Shown one piece after another: positions 12,427 through 21,124 of a stretch of 43,642 bases of DNA. The first letter of the stretch is position 1, and each line of letters opens with the position of its first letter. The notes beneath the pieces were generated by a model. It saw nothing but the letters and a program-made list of their open reading frames with translations, was not told the DNA's origin and ran no database searches. Both the position numbers and the translations under genes were made by a program. The DNA is from a virus, in IMG/VR virus record IMGVR_UViG_3300046517_000786, positions 1 to 43,642 of that record; one strand, given 5' to 3'.

Positions 12427-12639
12427 ATGAAGAAGAAGAAGCAAAGTGAGCATGGTAAGAAGGCGAGACGAAGAACGGATAAGCGTGGTCCTTATAAGAA
12501 GAGTGATAGCATTACATTAGACGGCCAAACTCTCTACCGAGGACTTAATGGTAAGTTTAAGCTCAATGAGAATGTGGACGTCAGTGACGGAGTTTTTTAT
12601 GTCAATCGTTTGGGATGGGTTCCAAAGAAATTAAAATGA
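12427..12639 (+). CDS. Small basic protein of unknown function (70 aa)
   Basis: A 70-residue protein. The N-terminal third is strongly basic (KKKKQSEHGKKARRRTDKRG), followed by a small beta-rich domain (ITLDGQTLYRGLNGKFKLN, DVSDGVFYVNRLGW). It starts right behind the terminator and its TGA overlaps the ATG of the glycosyltransferase as ATGA, so the two are probably translated together. No family is recognised. Confidence 0.5.
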   Translation: MKKKKQSEHGKKARRRTDKRGPYKKSDSITLDGQTLYRGLNGKFKLNENVDVSDGVFYVNRLGWVPKKLK

Positions 12640-13940
12640 TATTGCCAAATCAAATCGTGGTCATTGACGGAGCGACTCAAGGTTTAGAGGGTACCACTCG
12701 CCACGTAATCAATTATCTAAATAAGAAGCACATCCAACCTCATCTGATCTCCATCTTCCATCAAGCAAAGATGATGCCTGAGACTGAGTTCTATGAAGCT
12801 TTAAAGAATATCAAACCTGATTTGATTATCTTCATCGGAGTTCTCGCATGGAAGTACGCAGACACATTAAAAGCCTGTGACGGAATTAAAGTAAATCTAT
12901 GGTTTGATGATCCAGTGATGAGGATAGAAGGAATGGGATTCACTGAAGCAGTCAAGTCCTGCTCCCGTCTCTCAGACTTTGAGTTTTATGTATGGGACAA
13001 TTATTGGGCTGATGAGTGTATGATCAAGTTTGGAATGAACGCCAAGATCATGCACCTAGCTGAGGACGGAGATGAGTACTTCGAATGTGATACTCAGTTA
13101 AGTGATGAATGTGTCTTCATTGGAGGTCTTCACTCAATGGGAGAGATTCAGAAACGCAGACAATGGGTCAATAAAGTTGCTCAGAAGATCATAGATTCCT
13201 CCATGAACTATGTTTCGAATTTCAAAGGAGAGATCCCTTCATGGGATGTTGTTGAATCTGAAGCTAAGAGTGGATTGAGTGCGGGAGATCTCAGACTCTT
13301 TCAAGATATTGAGAAACTAGATCCTGGAGAAGTATTACAAATGAGATGGTGCATCTGGGCGCATAGTAAAAATGAAGTAAGAATCAGAGCATTAAGAGAA
13401 GTGTTAAAAGCTAGTCCGTTAATGATCTTCACTGATATGAGACAGAAAGGACATGCAAACGAAGGAGAGCTTCGTTACTTCATTGGAGACTTTTCGAAAC
13501 GATTGAAAGTAGTCGATACCTCGGGAGCTAAAACCATGGCTCACCTCTATCATTACGGAGCTTTACACATCGGAGCTACAGATCCTCAATCTGTGAAAGA
13601 AGGGATACCATACAGAAACTTTCAAACCATGGCATCAGGTCGTCCTCTACTCACAGATATTAAACCTGGTTGGTCAGAAGCTTTGAAGGCAACTCCTTAT
13701 TATGCTTATGGATTACCGGATGAGATTGAAGAGAAAGTCTCAGAGATTCTTAGAGATAAGAAGGGAATGAAGGATATGGGGCATTCTTCAAGGATGACTT
13801 TTGAGCTTCATCATACATGGGATCACAGGCTTGCATCTATTATTTTCAGAGAATCTCCATCATTTAGAGGGTTAAAACCAACTCAGTTGGCTGATATTTC
13901 CGCCCTTACTTTCTATAATAAAAACTTATGCTCAAAATGA
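12636..13940 (+). CDS. CgeB-like glycosyltransferase
   Basis: A 434-residue protein. ATG 12636 is chosen because it overlaps the previous stop; an in-frame ATG at 12615 is possible. The N-terminal Rossmann-like half (VVIDGATQGLEGTTRHVINY; PDLIIFIG) includes FDDP (90-93). The C-terminal half has GIPYRNFQTMASGRPLLTD (~323-341), the 'FE/NFQ..A.G...LTD' nucleotide-sugar-binding motif. It ends in a helix with HTWDHRLASII. This is the layout of CgeB/DUF3880-type glycosyltransferases. Substrate and target are unknown: virion proteins, DNA or the host surface are possible. Its place just before the terminase and capsid genes favours a late, virion-linked role. Confidence 0.72.
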   Translation: MILPNQIVVIDGATQGLEGTTRHVINYLNKKHIQPHLISIFHQAKMMPETEFYEALKNIKPDLIIFIGVLAWKYADTLKACDGIKVNLWFDDPVMRIEGMGFTEAVKSCSRLSDFEFYVWDNYWADECMIKFGMNAKIMHLAEDGDEYFECDTQLSDECVFIGGLHSMGEIQKRRQWVNKVAQKIIDSSMNYVSNFKGEIPSWDVVESEAKSGLSAGDLRLFQDIEKLDPGEVLQMRWCIWAHSKNEVRIRALREVLKASPLMIFTDMRQKGHANEGELRYFIGDFSKRLKVVDTSGAKTMAHLYHYGALHIGATDPQSVKEGIPYRNFQTMASGRPLLTDIKPGWSEALKATPYYAYGLPDEIEEKVSEILRDKKGMKDMGHSSRMTFELHHTWDHRLASIIFRESPSFRGLKPTQLADISALTFYNKNLCSK

Positions 13941-14227
13941 TGCGCAGAATGGTTCTCGTTGATCTGGGCAATCAGATCAATCATCTAGGATCGACTTTAA
14001 TCGAGACGGCAGACAAATATAAAAGAGTTCCAAACACCGGAACTATTATATCTATTGGTCCAAAATGTCGTCAGATTAAGAGAGAGGATCTTGGTCGTGA
14101 GTGTCTAGTCCCTGTAATTTGTTATGATGACCGCCTCTCTCCCCTTGCGTCAGAGTTAGTAGGATTAAAGAAACATTGGCATGCCATGGTACTTGAAGAT
14201 GATGTGGAGTTAATGATCTACACTTAA
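13928..14227 (+). CDS. GroES-like co-chaperonin (candidate)
   Basis: A 99-residue protein. The order of elements fits GroES: an initial strand (RRMVLVDLGN), a mobile loop-like segment with IETADKYKRVPNTG, the 'G-T-I-I-S-I-GP' strand (residues ~37-44), a VPVICYDDR strand and a terminal VLEDDVELMIY matching GroES '..I..E.DI.A.'. The length is right for GroES (~97). It would cap host GroEL and help fold the capsid protein, as T4 gp31 does. It overlaps the glycosyltransferase gene by 13 bases and precedes the large terminase by 1 base. Similarity is by eye. Confidence 0.5.
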   Translation: MLKMMRRMVLVDLGNQINHLGSTLIETADKYKRVPNTGTIISIGPKCRQIKREDLGRECLVPVICYDDRLSPLASELVGLKKHWHAMVLEDDVELMIYT

Positions 14228-14228
14228 T

Positions 14229-15734
14229 GTGCACGTCCCTCTTTCATACATTAAGAGTCTCTCTCCCGATGACAGGAAGAAAGTTCAGTCTGCGTTTGAG
14301 ATCTATCCGTTAGCATTTTTCGGGACCACTGTTAAGTATCCGAAGCTAGCCGCTCATATTAAGCGGTGGATGACAGAGATGCCTAAGGTTACCGTCCTAT
14401 CCGGATGGAAACGTACTGGAAAAACCAGCCTAGGAAGTTACATCATGTGTTGCTGGATGGAGGGAGAGATTAATAAGATGTGGCCCGGGGCGCGAGCCAT
14501 GGGGATTGATTTTAATCGTACTTGGCATACAAAAACCATGGCTGATCGCATAGGTCTTATTGGAGGAAGATCCTTAAACCATGTAGAGGATGTTCTATTA
14601 AAAATCTATAGAGATATGCTTCCTCCCAGTAAGATTAAACACTGGTTCACGCACACACGTCCTTCCATCTCAACGATTGGAAAGTTCTGCTCTAAATGTG
14701 TTGTGAGAACTTACGAGCAGAGTTTGGAGGTTTGGAAGTCGGGTGCATACGACATGATTCATTTGGATGAGGAACCACCGTTTGAAATATTAAAAGAATG
14801 TTTAGACAGAACAAGGACTACCAATGGAAGAATTATTATTACCGTTGCTTTGGATGATGCTGATCTTAGTTATTTGCCTGAATTATGTAGTAACCCAATG
14901 AAGGTTATCGGAACAGACTCATTCATGCACCTAAAATTAGGAATCGAGGATGTACCAACTGAAATCTATCCTTTAGAAGAGAAGGAGCAAACGTTAAGGA
15001 TGTATTCAGGCACCCCTTTCGAACCGGCTGTACGATATGGAGAGTTTGCCTATGTTTCGGGGAGATGGTGGCCTGACTTTGATATCAACGTCCACGTCAT
15101 TAAAGAGTTCCCCATTCCTAAGAATTGGAAAAGATTCAGATTCATTGATGCGGGGATGGCGGCTCCTTGCGCTTGTTTGTGGATAGCTCTAAGCCCTAAT
15201 AATGTGATGTTTGTTTATCGGGAGTATTACAAAAAAGGAACTCTGATCTCGGAGCGTTGCAAGGACATAATCGAGATGAGTGGGAACCAGCGTCAGAAGG
15301 ATGGATACATCTATATCGAGCAGGAGATTAACGAGAAGTACGAGATGACCCAGCTGGATCACGCTGAGTTCAGTCAGAATCCACAAAGAGAAGGAGGAGT
15401 AGATTTTGAATACGTTAAAGAAGGATTATCTGTGATGCCATGGTCAACCCTTGGACAGGAGGCTCGAAGGGATAAAACTAGAAAATGGCTACATGTAAAT
15501 AAAACAGAAAAACACTTTATTACTCATGAATCAGGTGCTCCAAGGCTTTATATTATGGATTCTTGTGCAAATTTGATCTGGGAGGCACAGAAAAAGACAT
15601 TTAAGAAGACTTTTAATGAAAGAAGTTCAACTTTGGAGATCAAAATCCAAAATAAAGACGATCATGCGATGGATTGCTTGGAAGCAGCTTGTTGTGAAAT
15701 GATGTGGGCAATTGATGATCGAGTTATAGTTTAA
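14229..15734 (+). CDS. terL: Large terminase subunit
   Basis: A 501-residue protein from GTG 14229. In the ATPase domain, Walker A is GWKRTGKTS (59-67), Walker B with catalytic Glu is YDMIHLDEE (174-182), and the coupling motif is near IIITVA (202-207). The C-terminal nuclease domain begins around residue 300 with FIDAGMAAP (acidic residue ~306) and ends with DDHAMDCLEAACCEM (~476-490), a typical late acidic motif. It pumps DNA into the prohead and cuts the concatemer. Length is normal. It lies directly before the portal, but ~4 kb from the small-terminase candidate. Confidence 0.92.
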   Translation: MHVPLSYIKSLSPDDRKKVQSAFEIYPLAFFGTTVKYPKLAAHIKRWMTEMPKVTVLSGWKRTGKTSLGSYIMCCWMEGEINKMWPGARAMGIDFNRTWHTKTMADRIGLIGGRSLNHVEDVLLKIYRDMLPPSKIKHWFTHTRPSISTIGKFCSKCVVRTYEQSLEVWKSGAYDMIHLDEEPPFEILKECLDRTRTTNGRIIITVALDDADLSYLPELCSNPMKVIGTDSFMHLKLGIEDVPTEIYPLEEKEQTLRMYSGTPFEPAVRYGEFAYVSGRWWPDFDINVHVIKEFPIPKNWKRFRFIDAGMAAPCACLWIALSPNNVMFVYREYYKKGTLISERCKDIIEMSGNQRQKDGYIYIEQEINEKYEMTQLDHAEFSQNPQREGGVDFEYVKEGLSVMPWSTLGQEARRDKTRKWLHVNKTEKHFITHESGAPRLYIMDSCANLIWEAQKKTFKKTFNERSSTLEIKIQNKDDHAMDCLEAACCEMMWAIDDRVIV

Positions 15735-15736
15735 CA

Positions 15737-15765
15737 TTGCACATATTCACAATCTTTAGTAATAG
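15737..15765 (+). promoter_or_regulatory. Weak promoter candidate before portal gene
   Basis: TTGCAC (15737-15742), a 17-base spacer, and TAATAG (15760-15765), ending six bases before the portal ATG. The matches are weak, but the geometry repeats that seen before 9760, 10695 and 12040. It contains TCACAATCTTT, which recurs at 18226-18236. Confidence 0.25.
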
Positions 15766-15771
15766 CCTCCC

Positions 15772-17925
15772 ATGGTCCCAGATGCTCCGATCAACACTCT
15801 CTTTCTAAATGATGAGGATCGGAAGCCAATAGAACCCTCACCAGTTGCAGAGAAAGTTAAAGCTAAGGGGCAACCTAACTTAGCTATCTATGATGATAAT
15901 GGACCTAATGAAGTTGTAGCGGGTACGTTAAGAATGGCGGGAGAGTTTTATAGAGCTTTTCAAGTTAACTGGTTAAATCAAAAGCAAAACGTATGGGATC
16001 CAGCGGATGAGATGTATTGGATGAGCCTTCGGGATCACCGATTATCTGAATTAACACGAGCTAAGGTATCTGCGTCTGTATTCCATCGTGTGTGCCGTCG
16101 CCTCGCAGACGGAGCATTCCTAGCATCTTTCACTGAAGAACAACCAGTCAAGTTCCAGCCTGATATAGGAATTTTCGAAACCTCAGAGAATAAGAAACGT
16201 AAAGCTACCGTGGCTGAGGCGTTGAATCGATGGGGTAAATATTGCGCAAGGAAGACTGAGTTTGAGCGCAAGGCAAGATATTCCTACCACTCTCTTTTCA
16301 AATATGCCGATCATATCGCTTATGTGCCTTATGATTATGAAGTTGAGAAGAAAAAGAGATGGATTAACAAGAATCCTAATGAGCAGATTACGGGCTTAAC
16401 GGGTGAAATTGGATATAAGCACATCGATACGGGCGAGATTTCAAATACGCCTCACCCTATGGAGGCTGAAGAAGAAGAGTACGATTATGTTTGTCATGAT
16501 GAAGTAGGATTTCATCCAATTAAGATCGACCAATGCTGGATGGATAACAGAATTCCAGATCTAGATCGTCAAACCTGCTTCCTTTACCGCTCCGACATGA
16601 CCCGAGGAGAGATTGTTAACAAGTGTTTAACGGGGCAGTTCACCAATTTTGAGAAGATTACCGAGATTCAGAAGTTCAATCCGTATTCCACAGCGAATCA
16701 GGAAGAGCTGCAGAGGGTGGAGAATGCCGGTAAAGGTCTAACAGACTCTTATATGTCAGAAATGTATGAACATTGGCAAGCTTGGATCCTTTTACCAAAG
16801 ATTAAGACCAAAATTGGCAAGAATGGGAAGGTAATCAGCTTAAAATGGGATCAAAACGCTCCTTCTCGTCGTTATCTCATGGAATGTATCGGAGATATTC
16901 AAAGTAACAGCGCGGTTGTCGTAAGATTCCAGGAATCTCCTTATTGGTCTAATGGAATTCCGTTTATTGCCGCTCATTCGCACGAAGATGATTCAGGGTT
17001 TTATCACAGAGGGCTAGCCAACCTCTTGTACGATAATTATATCCAAGAAACAGTGGCTAAAGGTCAGTTAATGGACAACCGGACCTTGCAGAACATGCGT
17101 CCCATCTCCCGCATGATCGGAAGAGTCAAAAACAAAGACATGAAGATGGGCTATGACAAGGTTTTTGATGTAACTAGCCAGGATGCCATTCGTCAGCTTG
17201 ATGTCCCTGATATTACCCATAGTATAATGCCAAGTTTACAGTACATCTCTGATGATTCAGAGAAAGTAAGTCAAACTCCACCGTTTGCTATGGGAGAAGC
17301 TTTGGGAGGACGTACTTCAGCTACTGAGTTCTCTACCATCCGGGATCAATCAAGTGCTCCAGCTTTAAACGATATTAAGCAGATCAATATGCAGCTTTAC
17401 GGAGCGTATATGAAGAAAGTTCAAGAGTACGCCCCTCAATTCTTGGATAAAGATATTGCGGTAGAGGTTGCAGGACCAGAAGGAGAGAAAGCTACATTCA
17501 TGGTAACCGCAGATGAGTTCAACGCACCTATGATGCTCGAAGAGGTTAGCGTGCAAGAGTTTGAGAATAAAGCAACTGTCAGACAGATATTGCTCAATCT
17601 TACGCAAGTCGTTTTCTCTCCAGCACTTGCACCATTTACAAATCCAGTCGCTTTCTTAACTCGAGTGTATAAAGCATTCTCCTCTGTGTTTCCTAATCCT
17701 GAAGAGATCCTGAATAAAGATCAGAATGTTCAGAAATTGATGCAAGATTATCTCGCTCAAGCTGCTGCGGATGCTCCTCAGGCTGGACAAGGACAGTTGC
17801 AGGGGATTCAACCCGGCGGTCTGGGTGAAGGTGCGCGTCCTAATCCGATAGGAGCTTCCATGTTAGCCGGCCCTCTTGAAGCTCGTCCTACTGCTGGAGT
17901 AGGTGGTCAAGGACGTGGGATATGA
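15772..17925 (+). CDS. Portal protein (P22-like size class)
   Basis: A 717-residue protein between the large terminase and the scaffold, the usual portal position. The length is close to P22 gp1 (~725). It has a helical N-terminal region with Trp-rich segments (NQKQNVWDPADEMYWMSLRD), a central wing/stem region, PFAMGEALGGRTSATEFSTI (~505-524) typical of large podovirus portals, and a Gly/Pro/Gln-rich, probably disordered C-terminus from ~660. It forms the dodecameric DNA channel at one capsid vertex. Its TGA overlaps the next ATG. Confidence 0.82.
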   Translation: MVPDAPINTLFLNDEDRKPIEPSPVAEKVKAKGQPNLAIYDDNGPNEVVAGTLRMAGEFYRAFQVNWLNQKQNVWDPADEMYWMSLRDHRLSELTRAKVSASVFHRVCRRLADGAFLASFTEEQPVKFQPDIGIFETSENKKRKATVAEALNRWGKYCARKTEFERKARYSYHSLFKYADHIAYVPYDYEVEKKKRWINKNPNEQITGLTGEIGYKHIDTGEISNTPHPMEAEEEEYDYVCHDEVGFHPIKIDQCWMDNRIPDLDRQTCFLYRSDMTRGEIVNKCLTGQFTNFEKITEIQKFNPYSTANQEELQRVENAGKGLTDSYMSEMYEHWQAWILLPKIKTKIGKNGKVISLKWDQNAPSRRYLMECIGDIQSNSAVVVRFQESPYWSNGIPFIAAHSHEDDSGFYHRGLANLLYDNYIQETVAKGQLMDNRTLQNMRPISRMIGRVKNKDMKMGYDKVFDVTSQDAIRQLDVPDITHSIMPSLQYISDDSEKVSQTPPFAMGEALGGRTSATEFSTIRDQSSAPALNDIKQINMQLYGAYMKKVQEYAPQFLDKDIAVEVAGPEGEKATFMVTADEFNAPMMLEEVSVQEFENKATVRQILLNLTQVVFSPALAPFTNPVAFLTRVYKAFSSVFPNPEEILNKDQNVQKLMQDYLAQAAADAPQAGQGQLQGIQPGGLGEGARPNPIGASMLAGPLEARPTAGVGGQGRGI

Positions 17926-18194
17926 TCCAGATTCCTTTAGGTAACGAGTTCATCGAAACCGAATCGATAACTAAGTTTGAATTAGAAGCTCTCGCGGGAT
18001 CTCAGGAAGCTAGATTCCTAATTGTCCTATTAAAAGAACAGGCTGATAAGTCAGTTTTACGTCTACGAGAACACATTGAAGATGGAGATTTAAATTCCGC
18101 TATCGCAGAACAAGCTACTGCAAAAACTTTCGAACAGTTATCTGTTATGTTGGAAATCGGGATACATACAGCCCTTAAGTCTGGCGAAGTCTAA
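17922..18194 (+). CDS. Small helical protein after portal (90 aa)
   Basis: A 90-residue helical protein (SQEARFLIVLLKEQADKSVL, then AIAEQATAKTFEQLSVMLE). It starts in an ATGA overlap with the portal gene, so it is translationally coupled. Position between portal and scaffold suggests an assembly role. No family is recognised. Confidence 0.55.
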   Translation: MIQIPLGNEFIETESITKFELEALAGSQEARFLIVLLKEQADKSVLRLREHIEDGDLNSAIAEQATAKTFEQLSVMLEIGIHTALKSGEV

Positions 18195-18213
18195 GTTAGT
18201 AGTTATTTAACTT

Positions 18214-18237
18214 GATTGTGAATAATCACAATCTTTT
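18214..18237 (+). terminator. AT-rich hairpin followed by T run
   Basis: GATTGTGA (18214-18221) and TCACAATC (18226-18233) form a perfect 8-bp stem with an ATAA loop, followed by TTTT. It could be a weak intrinsic terminator after the portal pair, or a palindromic operator, since only three of the pairs are G-C. The 3' arm is part of the TCACAATCTTT word shared with 15747-15757. Confidence 0.45.
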
Positions 18238-18348
18238 GTTGCATGTTGCAAATAAGTTAAGTATTTGTCGCGCAAGTGAGAAAAGTGAACGTCAACAAAT
18301 TGCGTCCGATCGATAACAAGATCCAACACGCACTAACAAAAGGATTAT

Positions 18349-19098
18349 ATGTCTGAAGCCCAACTCGCTGAACAAGCGACCGGCACTGAATCAGCAGAGG
18401 TGATAACAAGCCCGGCTGAACAACCCGTAGAAAAAATAGATTATCAAAAGAGATACAGTGATAGCTCAGCAGAAGCCAAGAGACTTCATGAAGAGAATAT
18501 CGCTGTTAAAGCAAAAGCGGAAGCATTGGAAAAACAGTTAGCTACAAAGAGTGAACCTAAAGCCCAAGAGTTCCAATTCCCTTCCAAATCAGAGTACGTA
18601 AGAAACCTCGTTGAAAACCATGATAAGACAGAGAAAGAAGCAGCGTGGGAGTACGACAAGGATCTTTATAACTTCAATACTACGAGAAACTTGATTGCCC
18701 AAAATCAAGCTTTATCAAATGCGATACGATTCAAAGATCAACAGAATGAGCGAGGACTGGTCGAACTCAATCCTTCTGCAAAGGAAGCCATGGAATTCTG
18801 CAAGCAATTCCCTGAGTTTGATGCGCTCCCTTTATCTGAGAAAATTCAACGCTATAATACGCTCAAACCTTTGCTGGTCCCTAAAGGGAACGGCAGGGAT
18901 CTTAGTTCCGTCAAAGCAGGTGCAAGTGCAGGAGTGGGTAGTGGATCAGGGAGAGGTGAAGGTGTCGATAACTCCCAAAACGATGCAGACGCACGAGCGG
19001 CTGGGTTCCCCAGTCACGAAGCAATGATGGCAACATCTAGAGCAAAAACAGCAGAAGAATTCGCAGCAGTAAAAAAGAAGTACAATTTAAAGTTTTAA
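18349..19098 (+). CDS. Scaffolding-type assembly protein
   Basis: A 249-residue protein upstream of the capsid genes. Residues 1-35 are acidic and disordered. KIDYQKRYSDSSAEAKRLHEENIAVKAKAE (~30-60) is a coiled coil, and the middle is helical. A Gly/Ser-rich hinge (SAGVGSGSGRGEGVDNS, ~192-208) precedes a C-terminal helix ending KKKYNLKF. A long helical acidic protein just before the coat gene is the typical scaffold layout. It is preceded by AAAAGGATT as ribosome-binding site. It guides prohead assembly and is then lost. Confidence 0.7.
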   Translation: MSEAQLAEQATGTESAEVITSPAEQPVEKIDYQKRYSDSSAEAKRLHEENIAVKAKAEALEKQLATKSEPKAQEFQFPSKSEYVRNLVENHDKTEKEAAWEYDKDLYNFNTTRNLIAQNQALSNAIRFKDQQNERGLVELNPSAKEAMEFCKQFPEFDALPLSEKIQRYNTLKPLLVPKGNGRDLSSVKAGASAGVGSGSGRGEGVDNSQNDADARAAGFPSHEAMMATSRAKTAEEFAAVKKKYNLKF

Positions 19099-19102
19099 TT
19101 AT

Positions 19103-19588
19103 ATGGCTAATTTTAAGAAGACTAAAGTAGAAGCGCAGATCGACAGTCCAGTATTGGAAGTTCAAAGCTTTGAGGTTCCCCCTCAGAACAAATACTTGGA
19201 TGCGGAACTAACGATGGAAGAGTATCTAGCCAAGAACGTTATTCCCAAATACAAAGAACAATATGTCGCAATGCCTGATCGGGAAACTGTTCGGGAAGAT
19301 CATCGTGGATGGACACCTTTATTCTGGAATCGAAAGACGAATGAGCTGAAAGAGACAACCATTGAAGAGGCAACCAAGAAAGGCAGCAAAGTCTTGGCAT
19401 GGCAACCCATAGGACTCCATCGCGCTCAGCAAGCTAACTGGCAGAAAAAGCAGGAGCGTGCAAATCGATTTCAGAGCATGGAAGGAACGAAGACTCAAGC
19501 GGATGACTTTAACAATCAACTTTCCTCGATTGGAATGGGGATGATTAAAGCCAAACCATTGAGTGGAGCCGATTTATCAGAAGATTAA
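19103..19588 (+). CDS. Head-region protein of unknown function (161 aa)
   Basis: A 161-residue protein 4 bases after the scaffold. DREDVREDHRGW-like segment and a Lys/Gln-rich central helix (ANWQKKQERANRFQSMEG) are visible, and both ends look disordered. No domain is recognised. Its position suggests a minor head or assembly protein. Confidence 0.6.
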   Translation: MANFKKTKVEAQIDSPVLEVQSFEVPPQNKYLDAELTMEEYLAKNVIPKYKEQYVAMPDRETVREDHRGWTPLFWNRKTNELKETTIEEATKKGSKVLAWQPIGLHRAQQANWQKKQERANRFQSMEGTKTQADDFNNQLSSIGMGMIKAKPLSGADLSED

Positions 19589-19593
19589 CAACG

Positions 19594-19633
19594 CCCTAAG
19601 TATGGTTCCGCAGATGCGGGATTGGTTTTAGGG
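19594..19633 (+). promoter_or_regulatory. Intergenic hairpin before decoration protein
   Basis: CCCTAA (19594-19599) pairs with TTAGGG (19628-19633). Inside, GGTTCCGC (19604-19611) pairs with GCGGGATT (19616-19623) around an AGAT loop, with several G-U pairs. No T run follows, so it is not a standard terminator. It could stabilise or process the mRNA of the two abundant head proteins downstream. Confidence 0.5.
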
Positions 19634-19655
19634 TACAACAAAAGAAGGAATACAA

Positions 19656-20147
19656 ATGGCAATACAAGCCCTAAAACCTGCCCGCCTCATTGTAACTAAG
19701 AATGGTGGAGCTGGAGAATCAGACAAGCTGGATATTAACACAGCAGAGGTGTTCATTCCCGGCGATTTACTTGTAAAAGTAAATAACAAGCTAACGCGAT
19801 GTGGAGCAGATCCAGTCGCAATCTCGTACATTGCGAGCTGCACAGAAACCCAAGCCGTCCCAGGAGATACTCGGGTTGTTGTTCAGAGGATTCAAACTGG
19901 CGAAAGCTATGTGATGAATGCTTATAGCGGAACAGCATCACTCGCTGTGATCGCGGATTCTGCATTGGATGCAAAATCTGATTACGGAGTTGCTCTGGTA
20001 ACCGTAAGCGGATCAACCGCTTGGGTGCTGGACATTGATGACACCACAAACATTAAAGTGCGTTTGCTGAGTCGTATTGATGCAGCAACCGATACTTATC
20101 CTCAATGTGTAGTTGAGTTTCTACCAACTGCATTAACCTTCGCTTAA
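19656..20147 (+). CDS. Head decoration / stabilising protein (candidate)
   Basis: A 163-residue beta-rich protein with AGAAGGA as ribosome-binding site. The central part (VFIPGDLLVKVNNKLTRCG; AVPGDTRVVVQRIQTGESYVMN) reads like a small beta-barrel that decorates the capsid. The immediately upstream position relative to the major capsid gene is where head decoration proteins are usually encoded. The intergenic hairpin at 19594 may boost its expression. The family is assigned only by layout. Confidence 0.55.
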   Translation: MAIQALKPARLIVTKNGGAGESDKLDINTAEVFIPGDLLVKVNNKLTRCGADPVAISYIASCTETQAVPGDTRVVVQRIQTGESYVMNAYSGTASLAVIADSALDAKSDYGVALVTVSGSTAWVLDIDDTTNIKVRLLSRIDAATDTYPQCVVEFLPTALTFA

Positions 20148-20167
20148 CAATTAAATACTAAAAATAT

Positions 20168-21115
20168 ATGTCTACAGTAATTACAAGTAGCATGTTGAGT
20201 GCGGTTGATGCTCGGTTGCGCTCAATGTTCTTCGAAACCAATGCAACGATCCCGATGATCGCAAAGCAGATCCTGCTCCAAAAGACCACGGATCGTGCTT
20301 ACGAAATTGTTAACCGTGTCGTGGGACAAGGTGAAGCGACGGAAGTTGCTGAAAACGGTGCTTATCCTCAGAAGGAAATCAAGCAAGACATTGCAATCAC
20401 AATCCAACCCAAGAAGTTCGGATTCATTACTGACGTATCCCGTGAGTTGATTGAAGATAACCTCTTCACCTCGATTCAGGATAGCGTTGCTAAAGGAATG
20501 CGCAACTCGATGGATCAAACTCATGAACGACGAGGACTTAACCTTCTCAACAACGGGTTCACAACTCAGTTGGCTGAAGATGGCTTGAGCCTTTTCAACA
20601 CTGTTCATGTTCTGGTTAATGGTGGAACTCAATCAAACCGTGCTTCAGTAGCTACGGCACTTGATATTGATTCACTATGGACTGGTCGAAACACCATGAA
20701 GACTACCAAGGGTAATTCTGGTTTGTTCGATAACATCTATGATGCAAAATTCATTGTGGTTCCTCAAGCTCTTGAGCGTCGTGCAAACGAATTGATTAAG
20801 AGCGAATGGGTTCCTCAATCCATGGAAAACCAAGCTAACGTTATTGGTTCACTAACAAATATGACGGTTCTCACGAGCCCTCTATTGACCTCTGACACAG
20901 CATGGTTCTTGGTTGCTAACCCTTCCGAAGTTCTGTCCTTCGCATTGGTAAATTACCAACGCAAAATGATGAACATTACTTCGCTCTTCAATGTTACTGG
21001 TTCTGTTGAACTGGGTAACGCTGTTGATAAAGATGTGTTTAGCTGGAAAACCAGTGAACGTTTCGAAGTTGCAACTCCGACATGGTTCGGGGTGTATGGA
21101 AACGCTGGAGCCTAA
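20168..21115 (+). CDS. Major capsid protein (HK97 fold)
   Basis: A 315-residue protein. Order of elements: N-terminal arm (1-60), QGEATEVAENGAYPQKEIKQ (E-loop region, ~68-87), a helical P-domain spine with DNLFTSIQDSVAKGMRNSM (~105-123) and HERRGLNLLNNGF, then the conserved stretches LFNTVHVLVNGGTQSN (~143-158), FIVVPQALERRANEL (~198-212) and VLTSPLLTSDTAWFLVA (~237-253). The last of these is typical of Mu gpT/HK97-like coat proteins. The length suits a small T=7-type head. A strong terminator follows directly, as expected for a very highly expressed gene. Confidence 0.85.
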   Translation: MSTVITSSMLSAVDARLRSMFFETNATIPMIAKQILLQKTTDRAYEIVNRVVGQGEATEVAENGAYPQKEIKQDIAITIQPKKFGFITDVSRELIEDNLFTSIQDSVAKGMRNSMDQTHERRGLNLLNNGFTTQLAEDGLSLFNTVHVLVNGGTQSNRASVATALDIDSLWTGRNTMKTTKGNSGLFDNIYDAKFIVVPQALERRANELIKSEWVPQSMENQANVIGSLTNMTVLTSPLLTSDTAWFLVANPSEVLSFALVNYQRKMMNITSLFNVTGSVELGNAVDKDVFSWKTSERFEVATPTWFGVYGNAGA

Positions 21116-21124
21116 TTAAAAATT

